From: Siphonodentalium dalli
Taxonomy: Eukaryota; Mollusca; Scaphopoda; Gadilida; Siphonodentaliidae
Reading direction: 5' to 3'
Assembly (NCBI GenBank): GCA_032622095.1
Contig: CP136067.1
Location: 91,134,707 to 91,198,706, forward strand
Length of the DNA: 64,000 nt
The notes under the pieces were generated by a model, which was not told where the DNA came from, made no database searches, and saw only the letters and a list, made by a program, of their open reading frames with translations. Below are positions 23,773 to 35,385 of the stretch, piece after piece. The position numbers were made by a program, and so were the translations under genes. How positions within the stretch are numbered: position 1 is the first letter of the stretch; each line of letters begins with the position of its first letter.

Positions 23773-24308
23773 CTGTGTATATGAAGAAATATGTAGACAA
23801 GGATTAAACGGACATGATTCGTTCGAATCCGAATATTATGGATACAAGATTTGGTAAGATTTACATGTATCTCAAAACATACCTGCGCGGAATATTTCGG
23901 AAGTAAACCGTCGATCTAGGGCTGAAAATATTTTTTTTTCTTTCATATATTTTCGGTTAATTTCGAATCGTTTCGTTTTTCTGAAACGTTTATACAACTA
24001 CATAATATGCGCATTTCGCATAATGAGCGACGACAAATATTTGCTACGGATGGCTGTTAATTTTGTAGTCGTAATTTGTTCGCATTGTCCAAGCAGCTTT
24101 TCGAAGAATTGGCCACAACGAGTCTGTTTGTGAGACAATCGTGCTTGCTACTCGCAGTAAGGGGATTGCGGGACAGCCTGTCGTGAATATACTCAATTAT
24201 GATGCTACCAGGACATAGCTTAGCGCTTTGTGTTTCGCAAGTGTCTCGTGTTTCACGACGACGAATGATTTGATTGCCACTAATAGATAAAAACTTATGA
24301 AGTATACA
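23773..24308. other. Upstream flank of lectin exon 2; nothing recognised
   Basis: I looked on the minus strand for a signal-peptide or PAN exon here and found none with a phase-1 donor. Confidence 0.4.
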
Positions 24309-24690
24309 CTGAAAAAAAAATCTGTGTCATCTGACACATTAATTTGTCCTCAGAATCTAGGTCATCTGACACATCTATGGTCATACAAACAGGTCAAATG
24401 ACACACCTGCAAAAAAAAGCCTGTGTCGCTCAAATAGGTCATCTGACACATATAATTATGAAAAAATTATCCAAATGTGTCGGCCAATTTGTCCTCAGAA
24501 TGTGTGTCTCGTGTGTCAGATAACACATTTGGGTCGACACAGGTGTTTTTCTAGGTGTGTCATATGACACACCAAAAATTATCCAAACGTGTCGGTCAAT
24601 TTGTCCTCAGAATGTGTGTCGCATGTGTCAGATAACACATTTGGGCCGACACAGGTGTTTTTCTAGGTGTGTCTTATGACCCGCCCTGAT
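24309..24690. mobile_element. Left terminus of a CACTG-type DNA element, with subterminal repeats
   Basis: CACTGAAAAAAAA followed by a cluster of GGTCATCTGACACA motifs in both orientations and a 112-bp tandem duplication (units from about 24471 and 24583, each with GTGTCAGATAACACA and CGACACAGGTGTTTTTCTAG). An inverted copy of the terminus lies at 36850-36872. CACTA/EnSpm- and Chapaev-type elements start CACTA/CACTG and have subterminal repeats; assignment to that group is inference. Confidence 0.55.
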
Positions 24691-25830
24691 GGCAGATGTG
24701 ACGGTTCGGTTCAGGGATTTGACAACATGCACTTGTACTGATTGTCCAATATCCAGAAATGCTGAAAATAATTAATTGGGAAAAAAATTGAGTATCAAAT
24801 ACATGTATATCAAACTTGAGAAGCTTAGGATATTTGATACTGGGATAGTAATCTTTTTAAAGAAATTCTTTCACTTGTTCTGGTTTTGGCAAAAATTTAT
24901 ACAAGTCCATACGGTCTAAAGCCCTAAATCAAACTGACACACTTGGTTTCAAGGAGGGTCAGACCTGTGACATGGGCATCACAACCCGATCACCTTGCAG
25001 CCAAATCTACAAAAAGGCTGTTTTTGGAATAGGCACATGTACACTGCAAGTAACATGATGGGCATGTATGGGTTAAGTCAGCTAGATAATTCAAAACATA
25101 GTTCATATAGATGTAGTTTATTAAAAGTAACTAAATAATTATACATGTTTGTTATAAAATATAATACATATTTATTCAAAATATTCAATTACTTGAATTT
25201 ACTTCATACCTGTATGGAAAACAAGATTTATTCTTCTCTATGTAATTTATTCTTGACTAATACTCAGCTGAGGATGTATTAAATATTTATATTCTTCTGT
25301 GAAGTATGATATTAAGCGGTGTACATGTAGTACATAGGTGTCCTGAACAAAACTTGTTTGGTATACAATCACATGTAGAGAGTTTTGGCAAAATTCACAA
25401 TAAGACTGGGTTATAGCAGAAGTCATGTTATTGAGTTGTCCAGTTCACATGATCCAGATGACATCTCCAGATAATGTACATGTATGTTGAATCTTGACAG
25501 TGGATACCCGATGACGCTTAATGCTGAATCTGAAAGAAATACATTAATAAATTTGAAATGGAATTATGTGGATGAACAATTGTATGTAATACATTGCTTT
25601 GTGATCCAGCTCAGTTACATGTAGGACTCTATTACATAGTGACAATAGTGTGTACATACCGGGTAGGGCAAAATTTATAAATGAGCCATGCTGAACACCT
25701 CACTTTGTATTTTTAGAAAGAATAACACGATCTTTCCCTAAATAATATATGACCATGGAATTAGGGATGTTGTGCATGGATCCTGCATGGGGTGACCTTT
25801 TAAATAAATTCCTATACTAGGGGAAGCGGT
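24691..25830. other. No supported gene
   Basis: A short minus-strand frame at about 24690-24765, after an ATTTTCAG, looks mildly coding but ends inside the element terminus and matches nothing I know. The rest is AT-rich and unique. Confidence 0.35.
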
Positions 25831-26886
25831 CAGAATTAATATGTAAATTTAACCAATTATTGATACAGTCAAATCAGTCATATTCCTAATTGTAGTTCGG
25901 TCTCCAGGATATTTATTTCTCACCGACACAGGGAGGAGGGGGTGAGAACAAATATCTATGTCAGTATCAATCAATTTATGGAAACTGTCAAATCGCTCAA
26001 GTTCATTAATGTGCTTCAGGCACCAGGATAAAATTTATATCTCCCTATAACAGTGGGGGGAATGTCAAAACAAATATTTATGTCAATATCAACCAATTTA
26101 TTGTTACCATCAAAGTGGTCATGTCATCTAAAGTTGCACGGTCACCAGGATAAAATTAAGTTGGGGGTGGGGGACAAATATCATTATCGACCAATTTATT
26201 GACCGTCAACTAATTGGCCAAGTCCATTAATGTGGTTCGGTCTGCAGTATAAAATTTACTTCTCACCACTTTATGTCACTATCAACCAATTTATTGATAT
26301 ATCAAAGCGGTCATGTGACGTATGTCCAAATATTTATGTCATTATCAACAAATTTATTAATAGTCAAAGCAGGCATTCCAACTAAGTTTGTTTGGTCACC
26401 CGGCCAGGATCAAATTTATTTTGGGGGGGGGGGGGGTCGAGTCAGAACAAATATTTATGGCATGTATTTGGGGGGCATGAAAGTGGTCACACCCACTAAT
26501 GTTGTTCGGTCATCAGGATAAAATTTATTTCTCACCTGTAATGGTGTGGGGGTATTTATTTCTCACCACAAGTGAGGGGGTGTAAGAACAAACATTTATG
26601 TCAGAACAAATATTTATGGAATTATCAACCAATTTATTTGATACTGTCGATTAATTGGCCATGTCCATTGTGGTGCCATTATCAACAAATTTATTAACAA
26701 CGGTATACAAATCGGTCAAATGACTCATGTCTACTAAGGTTGTTCGGCCACCAGGATAATATTTATTTGGGGGGGGGGGGGGTGCCAGAACAAATATTTA
26801 TGTCATTATCCAGCTGCATTATCAACCAATTTATTGATATCATCAAATAATTCGTTCGAGGATAAAATTTACTGATCACCACGACA

Positions 26887-26997
26887 TAGTCCAAGTCTTC
26901 TCGTACTAAAACCAGCTAAGATATTCGGGATGGCTATATGCCATCGTCTAGCCATACCAATATCTTAGCTGGATTTAGTACGAGAAGACTTGGACTA
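26887..26997. mobile_element. MITE with 9-bp target duplication, copy 1
   Basis: A 111-bp foldback with TAGTCCAAGTCTTCTCGTAC at one end and its complement at the other. ACCACGACA flanks it on both sides, a 9-bp target duplication typical of Mutator-like elements. Nearly all of it is palindromic. Confidence 0.8.
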
Positions 26998-27298
26998 ACC
27001 ACGACAGTGGGGGGGGGGTTGTCAGAACATATACATGTATTCAGGTCATTATCAACCAATTTATTGATACGTCAAAGCAGTCATGTGATTCATGTCCGCT
27101 AAGATTGTTCGGTCACCAGAAATAATTAATTGGGGGGGGGGGGGTCAGAATAGAATTTATTTGGGGGGGGCATGAAAGTGGTCACACCGACGAATGTTGT
27201 TCGGTCATCAGGATAATATTTATTTCTCACCTGTAATGGGGTGGGGGGTATTTATTACTCACAACAATCGAGGATAAAATTTACTTCTCACCACGAAA

Positions 27299-27412
27299 TA
27301 GTCCAAGTCTTCTCGTACTAAAACCAGCTAAGATATTGGGATGGCGAAATGCCAATTTCTAGCCATCCCAATATCTTAGCTGGATTTAGTACAATAATAC
27401 TTGGACTAACTA
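27299..27412. mobile_element. MITE copy 2, in the same position of the duplicated satellite unit
   Basis: The same foldback as at 26887-26997 with slight divergence of the arms. Its flanks (ACCACGAAA and ACTACGACA) are the same target site, so this is not a second insertion: the host unit was duplicated after the element had inserted. Confidence 0.8.
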
Positions 27413-28264
27413 CGACAGTTGGGGGGGGGGGGTTGTCAGAACATATACATGTATTCAAGTCATTATCGACCAATTTATTGATACGTCAAAGCGGTCATGT
27501 GACTCATGTCCGCTAAGATTGTTCGGTCACCAGAAATAATTAATTTGGGGGGGGGGGGGGCGTCAGAATAAAATGTATTTGGGGGGGCATGAAAGTGGTC
27601 ACACCCACTAATGTTGTTCGGTCATCAGGATAAAATTTATTTCTCACCTGTAATGGGGTGGGGGGTATTTATTTCTCACCACAAGTGAGGGGGGTGTAAG
27701 AACAAACATTTATGTCGGTATCAACCAATTTATTTACACCGTCAAGGCGATCATGTCCACTAATGTTGTTCAGTGCTCGGTCACCAGGATAAAATTTATT
27801 TCATTGGGGGGGGGGGGGGTCAGAGCCAATATTTATGTCAGTATCAAGTTATCAATTAATCGATAATGTCAAATCATGTGAAATCAGTAAGTTTGTTCAT
27901 TAATGAGGTTCCAGTTTTTTTAGACTCTATTATACACATGTACCGCGCTTGACAGAAATGCATACATGAATTTACTATCTATGTCCTTATCCAAAGGGTT
28001 TGAATTTTTAAATTAGAGCTGCAACAGGCAGCAAATACATGCAAATACAACCACACTTATTGACATACCATAAATTATGATTCTTTATTGACCAGAGGTG
28101 GCAGCGTTTAGATAAATGTGCGTAAATTTAATTTTGTTTGCAAATATGTATGGTTGGTTGGGGTTGACCATTGCTTCAGTAGCGAGGCTGACATATAGGG
28201 GAAAGACCATGCAGAGGATTGAGTAATCACTTCACTGCATATATAGAAACCACCAGCCAATTCT

Positions 28265-29065
28265 CCATTTGGGGGGGGGGGGGTGTCCACCTTTAAAATT
28301 TCCGACCAGCAACCCCCCCCCCCATTTTTGCTTATATAAGCTATACTCTAATCCACTGGGCAGCCCATTATTCAGGTATTTTTATAGATCTGAACCAGAA
28401 TCTGAAAATGAAATTTGCCAAATCGCCCCTCCCCCATGTCGCCACATCCCTGAGTGGATCACAAATTTGTTTTGGACAGCCTTTGACAACGTAAAACATT
28501 TAGCACTCTACGGACTGGACCGGGAGAAGGGGGCTACAAAAGTTTATGATATAAACACAACTGCGTATCATTAAAACAAAAGTTGCCTAGATTAAAAAAT
28601 GTACATACCGTTGGACAAGCTTCATAATAATTCAGCCATTTATTCATATATTGATCCTGAAATCCAACATCCATATACGGTAGGGCTGGCATTGACTGTC
28701 CTGAAAATAAAGAAATTATCTCATATACTATGACATGGTAAAACTGGAACCAATATAACACAGGTATCAATATGTTTCATATACCGGTATGAAGTTATTG
28801 TCAAAAATTTACCCCCCCCCCCCCCACAACTGAAAGTCTGAGACGGATATTCACTGTGAATCTAGAATCATCCACATTTTTAGTAAATATACAGGATGGC
28901 TTTTCTTTCTATATTGTACTGTTGTGCTTAAAATGAGATACCCTGCCAGGGGGGGAGGGCGGAAAAAACTGCGGGACACAACGTACCAGGGGGTGGGGGG
29001 GTACCTAGGCGTAAAAAATTTACACGTAAATTTTTTCCTTATTCATTTAGGGGGGGGGGGGGGTT
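28265..29065. repeat. Cluster of G and C homopolymer runs
   Basis: Runs of 9-14 G or C at about 28269, 28313, 28813, 28997 and 29050. The open frames across them (28108-28290, 28269-28574) are read through glycine or proline codons and are not supported. Such runs may form G-quadruplexes and are also prone to sequencing error. Confidence 0.6.
28609..28700 (-). CDS. Possible 92-nt internal exon of unknown function
   Basis: On the minus strand TTTATTTTCAG precedes 92 nt that encode QSMPALPYMDVGFQDQ and then WLNYYEACPT, followed by ACG|GTATGT. The acceptor tract and donor are both good, and the phase (1 in, 0 out) would fit the frame at 29126-29461. No family is recognised and there is no downstream exon that I can defend, so this is a weak call. 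Confidence 0.25.
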
Positions 29066-29125
29066 GCCGGAAAATGTAATTTTTTTCCAAATATGTATTT
29101 TCAGACTCACAACTTCAATTTTCTC

Positions 29126-29461
29126 TCATTTTATAGAATATGGATTAACCTTAATATCCAAATCATATATACATGAGTAGTACAATCCACCTAAAACAAT
29201 TTTGGATAACCACTGTCTTGGTTTACATGTGATATTGACCCCATTAACCCTCTTAATAATGCCGACTAAGTCAGTGTCTACCATTCGAATGCAGAATTCT
29301 ACCCTGCGATCGCATATCTGACAATTTTTTACTGCAGAACTATCCCATGTATTAAACAATTTCTCCTCCAATGGTATCAGAAAAAAGTTACCGGTATATG
29401 CTGGTATCACACTCATCTCATTTGCATCTTTTTCAAAGTCGAGGTAATGACTGGTTGTCAT
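29126..29461 (-). CDS. Intact 111-codon frame of unknown function
   Basis: The frame starts with ATG at 29461 (MTTSHYLDFEKDANEMSV) and runs without interruption to TGA at 29126. It contains a close cysteine group (NCQICDRRVEFC, then NITCKPRQW and YYSC), charged stretches and no low complexity, so it looks more coding than the surrounding poly-G frames. A donor-like TTTTAG|GTGGAT inside the frame (phase 1) could join to a small exon at 28609-28700. I do not recognise the protein. It may be a host exon or part of the large DNA element whose possible termini are at 24309 and 36872. Confidence 0.35.
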   Translation of the reverse strand: MTTSHYLDFEKDANEMSVIPAYTGNFFLIPLEEKLFNTWDSSAVKNCQICDRRVEFCIRMVDTDLVGIIKRVNGVNITCKPRQWLSKIVLGGLYYSCIYDLDIKVNPYSIK

Positions 29462-29682
29462 TTTTTAAAGTGCATACAAAGCGTTGCGATCACCAATATA
29501 CATGTTTGTACATGTCATGACATCACGAGGTACAAATCTGCGTTCTACTGGTAGACAATGACCATTTAAGTCATAATAATCTAAACTAAGTTACCAAGCA
29601 CCTTCTCGTGAATTGTATGCTCCGGTGTTTTTTTCGGTTTCCGGTCAAACCGAGTTGTTGTCCGGCTGGGGTAGATTTGATT

Positions 29683-29760
29683 TTTCTGGGGGGGGGGGGG
29701 GGGGGGGCAATGGTCAGTGGAAAAAAACTGCAGTTTTTGCTGTTTGGGGGGGGGGGGGGG
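29683..29760. repeat. Long G runs
   Basis: About 18 G at 29689-29707 and about 14 G at 29744-29760, with a C run at about 29815. Six overlapping open frames here are produced by the homopolymers. Confidence 0.75.
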
Positions 29761-29825
29761 TACCCAAACCGAAGAAAACAGTTTTTTCCACCCTGTGTCT
29801 GCATTTTTTTCCAGCCCCCCCCCCT

Positions 29826-30209
29826 GACCCTGCTGGACAAAACAAGTGTCCATTGGCACCGTGGTGTGTTTGCCATTCGGCCGCGGTGTCAGAGTTTGTA
29901 ACTGCAGTTGAGCACCGCGGCTGAGTGGCAAGTACACCGCGGCCGACCGTCAAGTACACATGTACACCATGGCCGAAAAGCAACTACAATGGGGCCGAAT
30001 GACATGTACACCGTGGTTAGATTTCTGGTTTGTATTGTCTTTTTTCAGTTTCGAATGTACACAGCGGCAACTACACCATGGTCGAATGGCAAATACACCG
30101 CGGCCCAACTGTAGTTAGCCGGTGGAGCCGCGGTGTAGTTGCATTTCGGCCGCGGTGGCAATGCTAACCGCACCGTGGTTAAGTGGACACTTGTTTTGCC
30201 CAGCAGGGT
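29826..30209. mobile_element. Foldback element with CCGCGG-rich internal repeats
   Basis: Terminal inverted repeats CCCTGCTGGACAAAACAAGT and, at the other end, ACTTGTTTTGCCCAGCAGGG. The inside is a degenerate array of about 25 bp units (ACACCGCGGCCGAATGGCAA) in one orientation in the left two thirds and inverted in the right third. Unusually GC-rich for the window. Confidence 0.75.
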
Positions 30210-30540
30210 AGATATATCATTCACGATATATGATAATAACCTTATATTTTATTACAATTTCAGCTGTGTATATAAATTCAGGAACATGTACATTGCATGT
30301 ACAGACTACGCCGTTGCATGCAGTCAGGGACGTGGCTAGAGGTAGAGGGTTTCCGTTCGGGGATGTCCACCGTGGGTAATTCCAACTGTACCCCCCCCCC
30401 CCCCTCGAATCAGCCCTAATATCTTATATCTTCATAAACCATGGTTCTATATTCCCGTTATGAGATCAGACAGATATTATAACCGGATAAACTGCATAAA
30501 TCCTAACATCTAGTGATCTAACTCCAAACAAATACACATG

Positions 30541-31160
30541 GCTACGGGCAAGAGACCACGACACACCGGGCTGACCATGGTTGTTCGGCCCGGTGCGAGA
30601 AAATTTTGAAATTTTAACCAAAAAATCGCAAATCCTAGAATCTAGACTGGCCTCAACCTATAGTGTTGGCAATTTCAAACCTCATACTCAATGTCCCCCT
30701 CAGGTAGGAAAACTCTCCAACTGATGACCATTTCAGTCCACAAGTTTGATTAAATTTTGTAAAATATTGTTAAAGTTTGAAATAGTACATGTAGCATTTT
30801 TTTATTGGCTATGGGGGAGAGACAATGACACACCGGTCGGACCATGGTTCGGCCTGGCGTGCGAAAATTTTGTAATCTGAACAAGAAAATCAAAAAAATC
30901 CTAGCATCTACTAGTAGACTAGCCTCAAGCATTCCTAGAGTTAGAATTTTCAAACCGGACACCCCACTTTAATAGGTTGGAAAATGTCCAACTGATGACA
31001 GTTCCAATGACAATGTTGACCAAATGTATGACAATATTGTTTTCTTAAATTAACTAGCAGTTTTTGACTTGCCACGGGGGAGGGACCAGGACACAAGCTT
31101 TCCAATTGTGGGAAATTTCCAACTAATGTTTTGGCAGGTATGAAATTTCCAACTGTTGAT
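30541..31160. repeat. Tandem repeat of about 265 bp, 2.3 copies
   Basis: Units start near 30541, 30808 and 31071 with GCTACGGGCAAGAGACCACG or variants and contain CCATGGTTCGGCC, AATCCTAGAATCTA and CCAACTGATGAC. The third is cut short. Confidence 0.8.
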
Positions 31161-32384
31161 AGTAATGATTCAATGCTCATCACATTGCAAAAAAAAATAT
31201 TTAAAATGATATGCTTTATAGCCAAACAGTTCCTCCCCCAACATTTTAAAGCTTAGAATTTTGAATTTGTTTTTACAAATTGGATACCTGATCGCCAAAA
31301 CTTTTGATGATTCGGGCAAAATTGAGATAAATTGCAATATTTTTCAGATCTCAACAGGAATTACGCAGAGTTTAGGTTATTTTAATACATTACGCTACAT
31401 GTACAGTGTGCAAGTTCATGTTTATTCATGGGAAATTCTACATATATCATTTTTGTTCAATCCTGGAAAAACACTGGACACAGGCCTCAGTCCCCTCAAC
31501 TATTTCAGGCATGTTTGGCATTGAACAAAATGACCCTAGAAAAGGCTAAATACTACATGTACATAAACATTTCGGAAATTAGAAATTTAGAATTAAACAA
31601 AGACTTTATCAGACTTTGTTTGCTGCGATATACCGTACATCAATGTACATGTAGCACATGGGCGCCAAATTACTTGTACAAAGTTTACCTTGTTGGTATC
31701 GAAAATGGACAAATTACTATACATGTATGTGAAACTTATTTGATGGATTACCTAATACTTCATATATTGTAGATTGTCAAGAGTGTTTTTCTCATTTCTT
31801 TCTGTGTATGATGATGTGGCGGCATTGGTACCAGTACATGGCAGACAACTCCTGTCTATCTTTATACATGCATGCACCGCCCGCGTATGGTTTCTGTAAT
31901 GAAAATCAATGAAAGAATAAACATGTATAGAAATGTACTGGCCTGTATATCAATATAATGTAAACAATGATACATGCATGATTTAGGCACATGTAAATGT
32001 ATGTCAAATAAAACACCTGCATCGGTTTTCACACTAATTCTGTCAATGAAAGTTGTAATGATCTGTAATGCCTAAAGCAGGCCGCACATGAAGTGATATT
32101 TGGTGCACGAATGCAGAACGATATTTGTCAGATTTTGAACATGTGACTTGTTTTTAACACTTTAATATGGTAGACCACTGCACACAATGTGATCGGGTCA
32201 TGAGATCTGGTTTTTACTTTCTCAGAAAGGCAACATTGGGTTATTATTAACATGCATGATGGATAGGTTATATGCATAGGTCTCTATGTGTATTTATCGC
32301 AGATATTTAATACAATATTCCAATAAATATTACAAGTTCTTGAAGTTATATAGACTAGTACTCTCGGGCTCCGAATAAAAGTGC

Positions 32385-32745
32385 AGGCCCAAATAACAGT
32401 GCAGGGGGGAATTCCATTGAAAGTTAATAAAAGTACAGACCCAAATAATAGTGCAGGGGAACTCCGAGAAAAACATCAACTGTGGTTAACCAAATTATTT
32501 TTATAGCAGGTTAAGTATAGGAGTCAACATAGTATGTATCATGTGGTGTTTTGGTATGCCACATACCGGTACTTGAATATGTACATGCAAAAGTTATCAG
32601 TAAAGCTCATCATTTACATCAGAATCATATATAAATATTGAGTTTGTACTGATTTAAATTTTCACAGCTTCAAAATTAATAAACGTGCAGACCCAAAAAA
32701 GCACGGTGCAGGGGGGAATTTCCCAACAAAATAATAAACGTGCAT
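32385..32745. repeat. Short interspersed GTGCAGGGGGGAATT repeat
   Basis: AATAAAAGTGCAGGCCCAAA and GTGCAGGGGGGAATT occur as pairs at about 32377-32470 and again at about 32680-32745. Confidence 0.65.
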
Positions 32746-32870
32746 GCATGTTTATTTTAACCCCAAGAGTAGGCCCTATACCTGATTTATTTCCCCACAC
32801 AAATTCGCAATCAGATATTATATCGACACCAATTTGCTGATGTCCAGGACTTCCACCTTTTTTGTTTTGT

Positions 32871-33260
32871 TTTCGGTAGTCGGTGGCCGAGAGGTAGCGT
32901 ACTGGTCTCTCGTGCTAGCGAACCGGGGATTGCAACCTGGTCAGGGTATACTGACAAAAATAAGAACTCGGTCAGATACCAAGTTTGCCAGACTGAAAAG
33001 TCTCATTCGAGATCACTGAATAAAGATCCGAATGCAAAATGCCGACCCCCCCCCCCCCAATTACAACACTTGTCCAGGTATGTTGTCGTGGGTGCAGTAC
33101 TGCAGTTCGCTGTCCGATCAGGTGCAGACATCAATGGCTGACCCGTGTACACGCCTCGGTGTGTGCATGTTAAAGAACACTACTGAGTCACTGTTATAAA
33201 GTTACTCGGCTGTGGTAGCACTTGGACCAGTGCATCTACAACCATAATTGGTTCCTGTAC
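32871..33260 (+). mobile_element. tRNA-derived SINE with conserved central domain
   Basis: GGTGGCCGAGAGGTAGCGTA resembles a tRNA A box, and a degenerate B box follows (GGGGATTGCAACCTGG). After a C run comes a body with CGCTGTCCGATCAGGTGCAG, GGTGTGTGCATGTTAAAGAA and TTACTCGGCTGTGGTAGCAC, which I recognise as a conserved central segment of molluscan SINEs. The B box is too decayed for it to be a tRNA gene. Confidence 0.7.
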
Positions 33261-33659
33261 TGTAATGTCTACAGATACAGATTTTCAATTGTACATGTAG
33301 TTGTAGGCCTATTGTAGAGGCATGAATATATTCCGTTGTACGAAATATCCCGCTACTCTGACTTTGCTATTCAACTTGGACTTGAAGGACATGCTGGATG
33401 CCAAGTTGAATCTGATTGTCTACTTGGAATAAATCGCACGACTCTATTGTACATGTACATAATAAAAAATATTTGATTCGTTGCGGAGCTGATCGTGCGA
33501 CAAAATGTTGCGCTATTCTCCACCGAACGCGCTACAATTTGACTAGGCTGTAACCGGTGCTCGATATTTGTTGAACAAAATATATCACATTGTGTGATGA
33601 CTGATGTGCGCTTAATGCACTTAACGGTTTGTTTAAGGGGGGCGGTCAAGCGAACAATT

Positions 33660-33980
33660 TTGAATGGGGATTTCCATGTAAACCTGCGGAGCAAAAGTAA
33701 CAGAGTTGCACATACTTCCGAGTGTGACTTGATGTGGTATTGGAAACAACCGTTATTTATCTGGCGGATCGAGAATTTTTTTAATGGAATTACATCACTT
33801 GACCTACATTTGAAAAATCAATATAAAATTCAAAAATAAATACACCAACATTATCATGGAACAAGTTCCAATAAATACTTGCTGTTTCCAATAACACATC
33901 AAATCACACTCAGAAGTAGGTGCAAGTCTGTATTTTTTCAATTTGCTCCGCAGATTTGCATTGAATTTGAAATCCAGATT
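33660..33980. repeat. Inverted repeat of about 100 bp
   Basis: The stretch 33664-33765 (CTGCGGAGCAAA, GAGTGTGACTTGATGTG, TATTGGAAACAAC) recurs inverted at about 33855-33975 at roughly 80% identity. Both arms are open on opposite strands, which explains two similar short frames. Foldback remnant. Confidence 0.65.
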
Positions 33981-35039
33981 CAATTTCAAAATTGGTCACT
34001 TGACCTCCACCGTAAAGAACGTTATCGAAACAAAAATTATATCGTCTATGTGTGCTATGCATCAGCTACAATGATAACGCGGCAACATAAACCTTGTTAA
34101 TGACAACATAACGAATATATTCATCAAATACAAACCGAAATAACTCGCACCGCAAAATTTTGAAATTTTTCATCCGGAAGTTCTTGATGGCTGTATTTTA
34201 CTAATTTACGTACCTGAAGATTACGTACCATCCTATCATGTTATTGGTGTATGGAATTTTGTGGTGACAACCAGGTATATTGTTATTATATTAATAGATA
34301 CCCATATTGATATGAAATATTATACAATATATATTATATTTAACATAGTACGAATATGCTAACGATTAAATAATAGAATATAACGCGATATTTGCATATA
34401 TGTGTGGTGCACTATATACAGTATAGGCCAACCTTACCTGTAGGCCTGATGAGGAGTGTCTGTTTTTTCGCAACTTTTCTCCCAGACTCATGGACCGATT
34501 GCAACCAACTTTGATGTGGTGACTCGGAGTAACCAGGCGAATGTTATAACACGTTACTTGAAAAAAAAATGTAAATTTTGTTTATTTTTATTTTTAAATA
34601 AATTTTTAACAAAAAAAATCAATATTAATTAGTACGATATCAAATTTAATTTAGTGAGGAACATGTCATTCGACTTTTAGTCCCAAATAAGGTAAAGCAT
34701 TTGGTAATGCTATAATATATCAACAATTTAAGGTCAGCAATAAAAGTCATATTTCTGTTGGTGCATGCTCGATCGTGCACAGGGGCGATTATATAGAATA
34801 GCTAACAGGGACAGCTTGTGAGCATCAGCCCAAATGTATTATCATATATAATTGGAAATTCGAACAGTCCATTTATTTTATTTTTTAACATCAATAATGT
34901 AATGGTAATCGTTTTTTTTCTCTCTCCAAATTTGGGGATGTGAACATTAAATTATACTACGCATTGGTGCTCCAATTGGAAAATTCCATCTGAAAGGGGT
35001 TCCATAGTAAATTTCTGATATACCGTATACGGTGTATGC

Positions 35040-35385
35040 ATAATTAACGCCGAAGGGGTCACTCTCACAAACAAAAGTGCTGAAGGGTATACAGGATTTG
35101 AAAATGTGCTGAAAGGTTTGAAATGTCGTTCTAAATGGCGTTTAGTTTTGTATCTGCCATGATTTCTGTTAGAGAATTATACGTTCCAATAAACATTAAA
35201 ATGAACTGAAATAAAACTGCTACTTGGGCTCCAAACTTTCAGAAACACAGTTTAAGTAACGATGTTAGTGGCCGCAATAAGTGGCGATCACAAACCCTGT
35301 GTACCCTTCAGCACATTTTCAAATCCTGTGTACCCTTCAGCACTTTCTTTTGGTGAGAGTGACCCCCTCAGCCTAATTAACATAA
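35040..35385. mobile_element. Foldback element with inverted repeats of about 77 bp
   Basis: The left arm at 35042-35117 (TAATTAACGCCGAAGGGGTC..., TGCTGAAGGGTATACAGGAT) is answered by 35300-35385 (GTGTACCCTTCAGCA..., GAGTGACCCCCTCAGCC). Within each arm a GTGCTGAAGGGT-type word is itself repeated. The core is about 180 bp. Confidence 0.75.

Larger units (their letters stand above)
25830..27915. repeat. 2-kb degenerate satellite with poly-G runs and a higher-order repeat
   Basis: About 13 units of roughly 110-140 bp share ATTATCAACCAATTTATTGA, TGTTCGGTCACCAGGATAAA and AACAAATATTTATGTCA. Many units carry a run of 8-14 G directly after AATTTATTT. A longer module repeats at about 412 bp (about 26858-27270 and 27270-27685), and a CATGAAAGTGGTCACACC module is present at 26475, 27171 and 27588. 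Confidence 0.85.

Noticed and set aside
24690-24765. Possible minus-strand exon after ATTTTCAG
   Set aside because: No donor before it runs into the element terminus; the similarity to any protein is not recognisable.
29581-29983. Six overlapping open frames with Gly or Pro runs
   Set aside because: Produced by long G and C runs; they shift frame with every change in run length.
32871-32960. tRNA-like sequence
   Set aside because: The B box is too degenerate and a SINE body follows, so it is not a tRNA gene.
33371-33989. Two similar short proteins on the minus strand
   Set aside because: They are the two arms of an inverted repeat and not duplicated genes.
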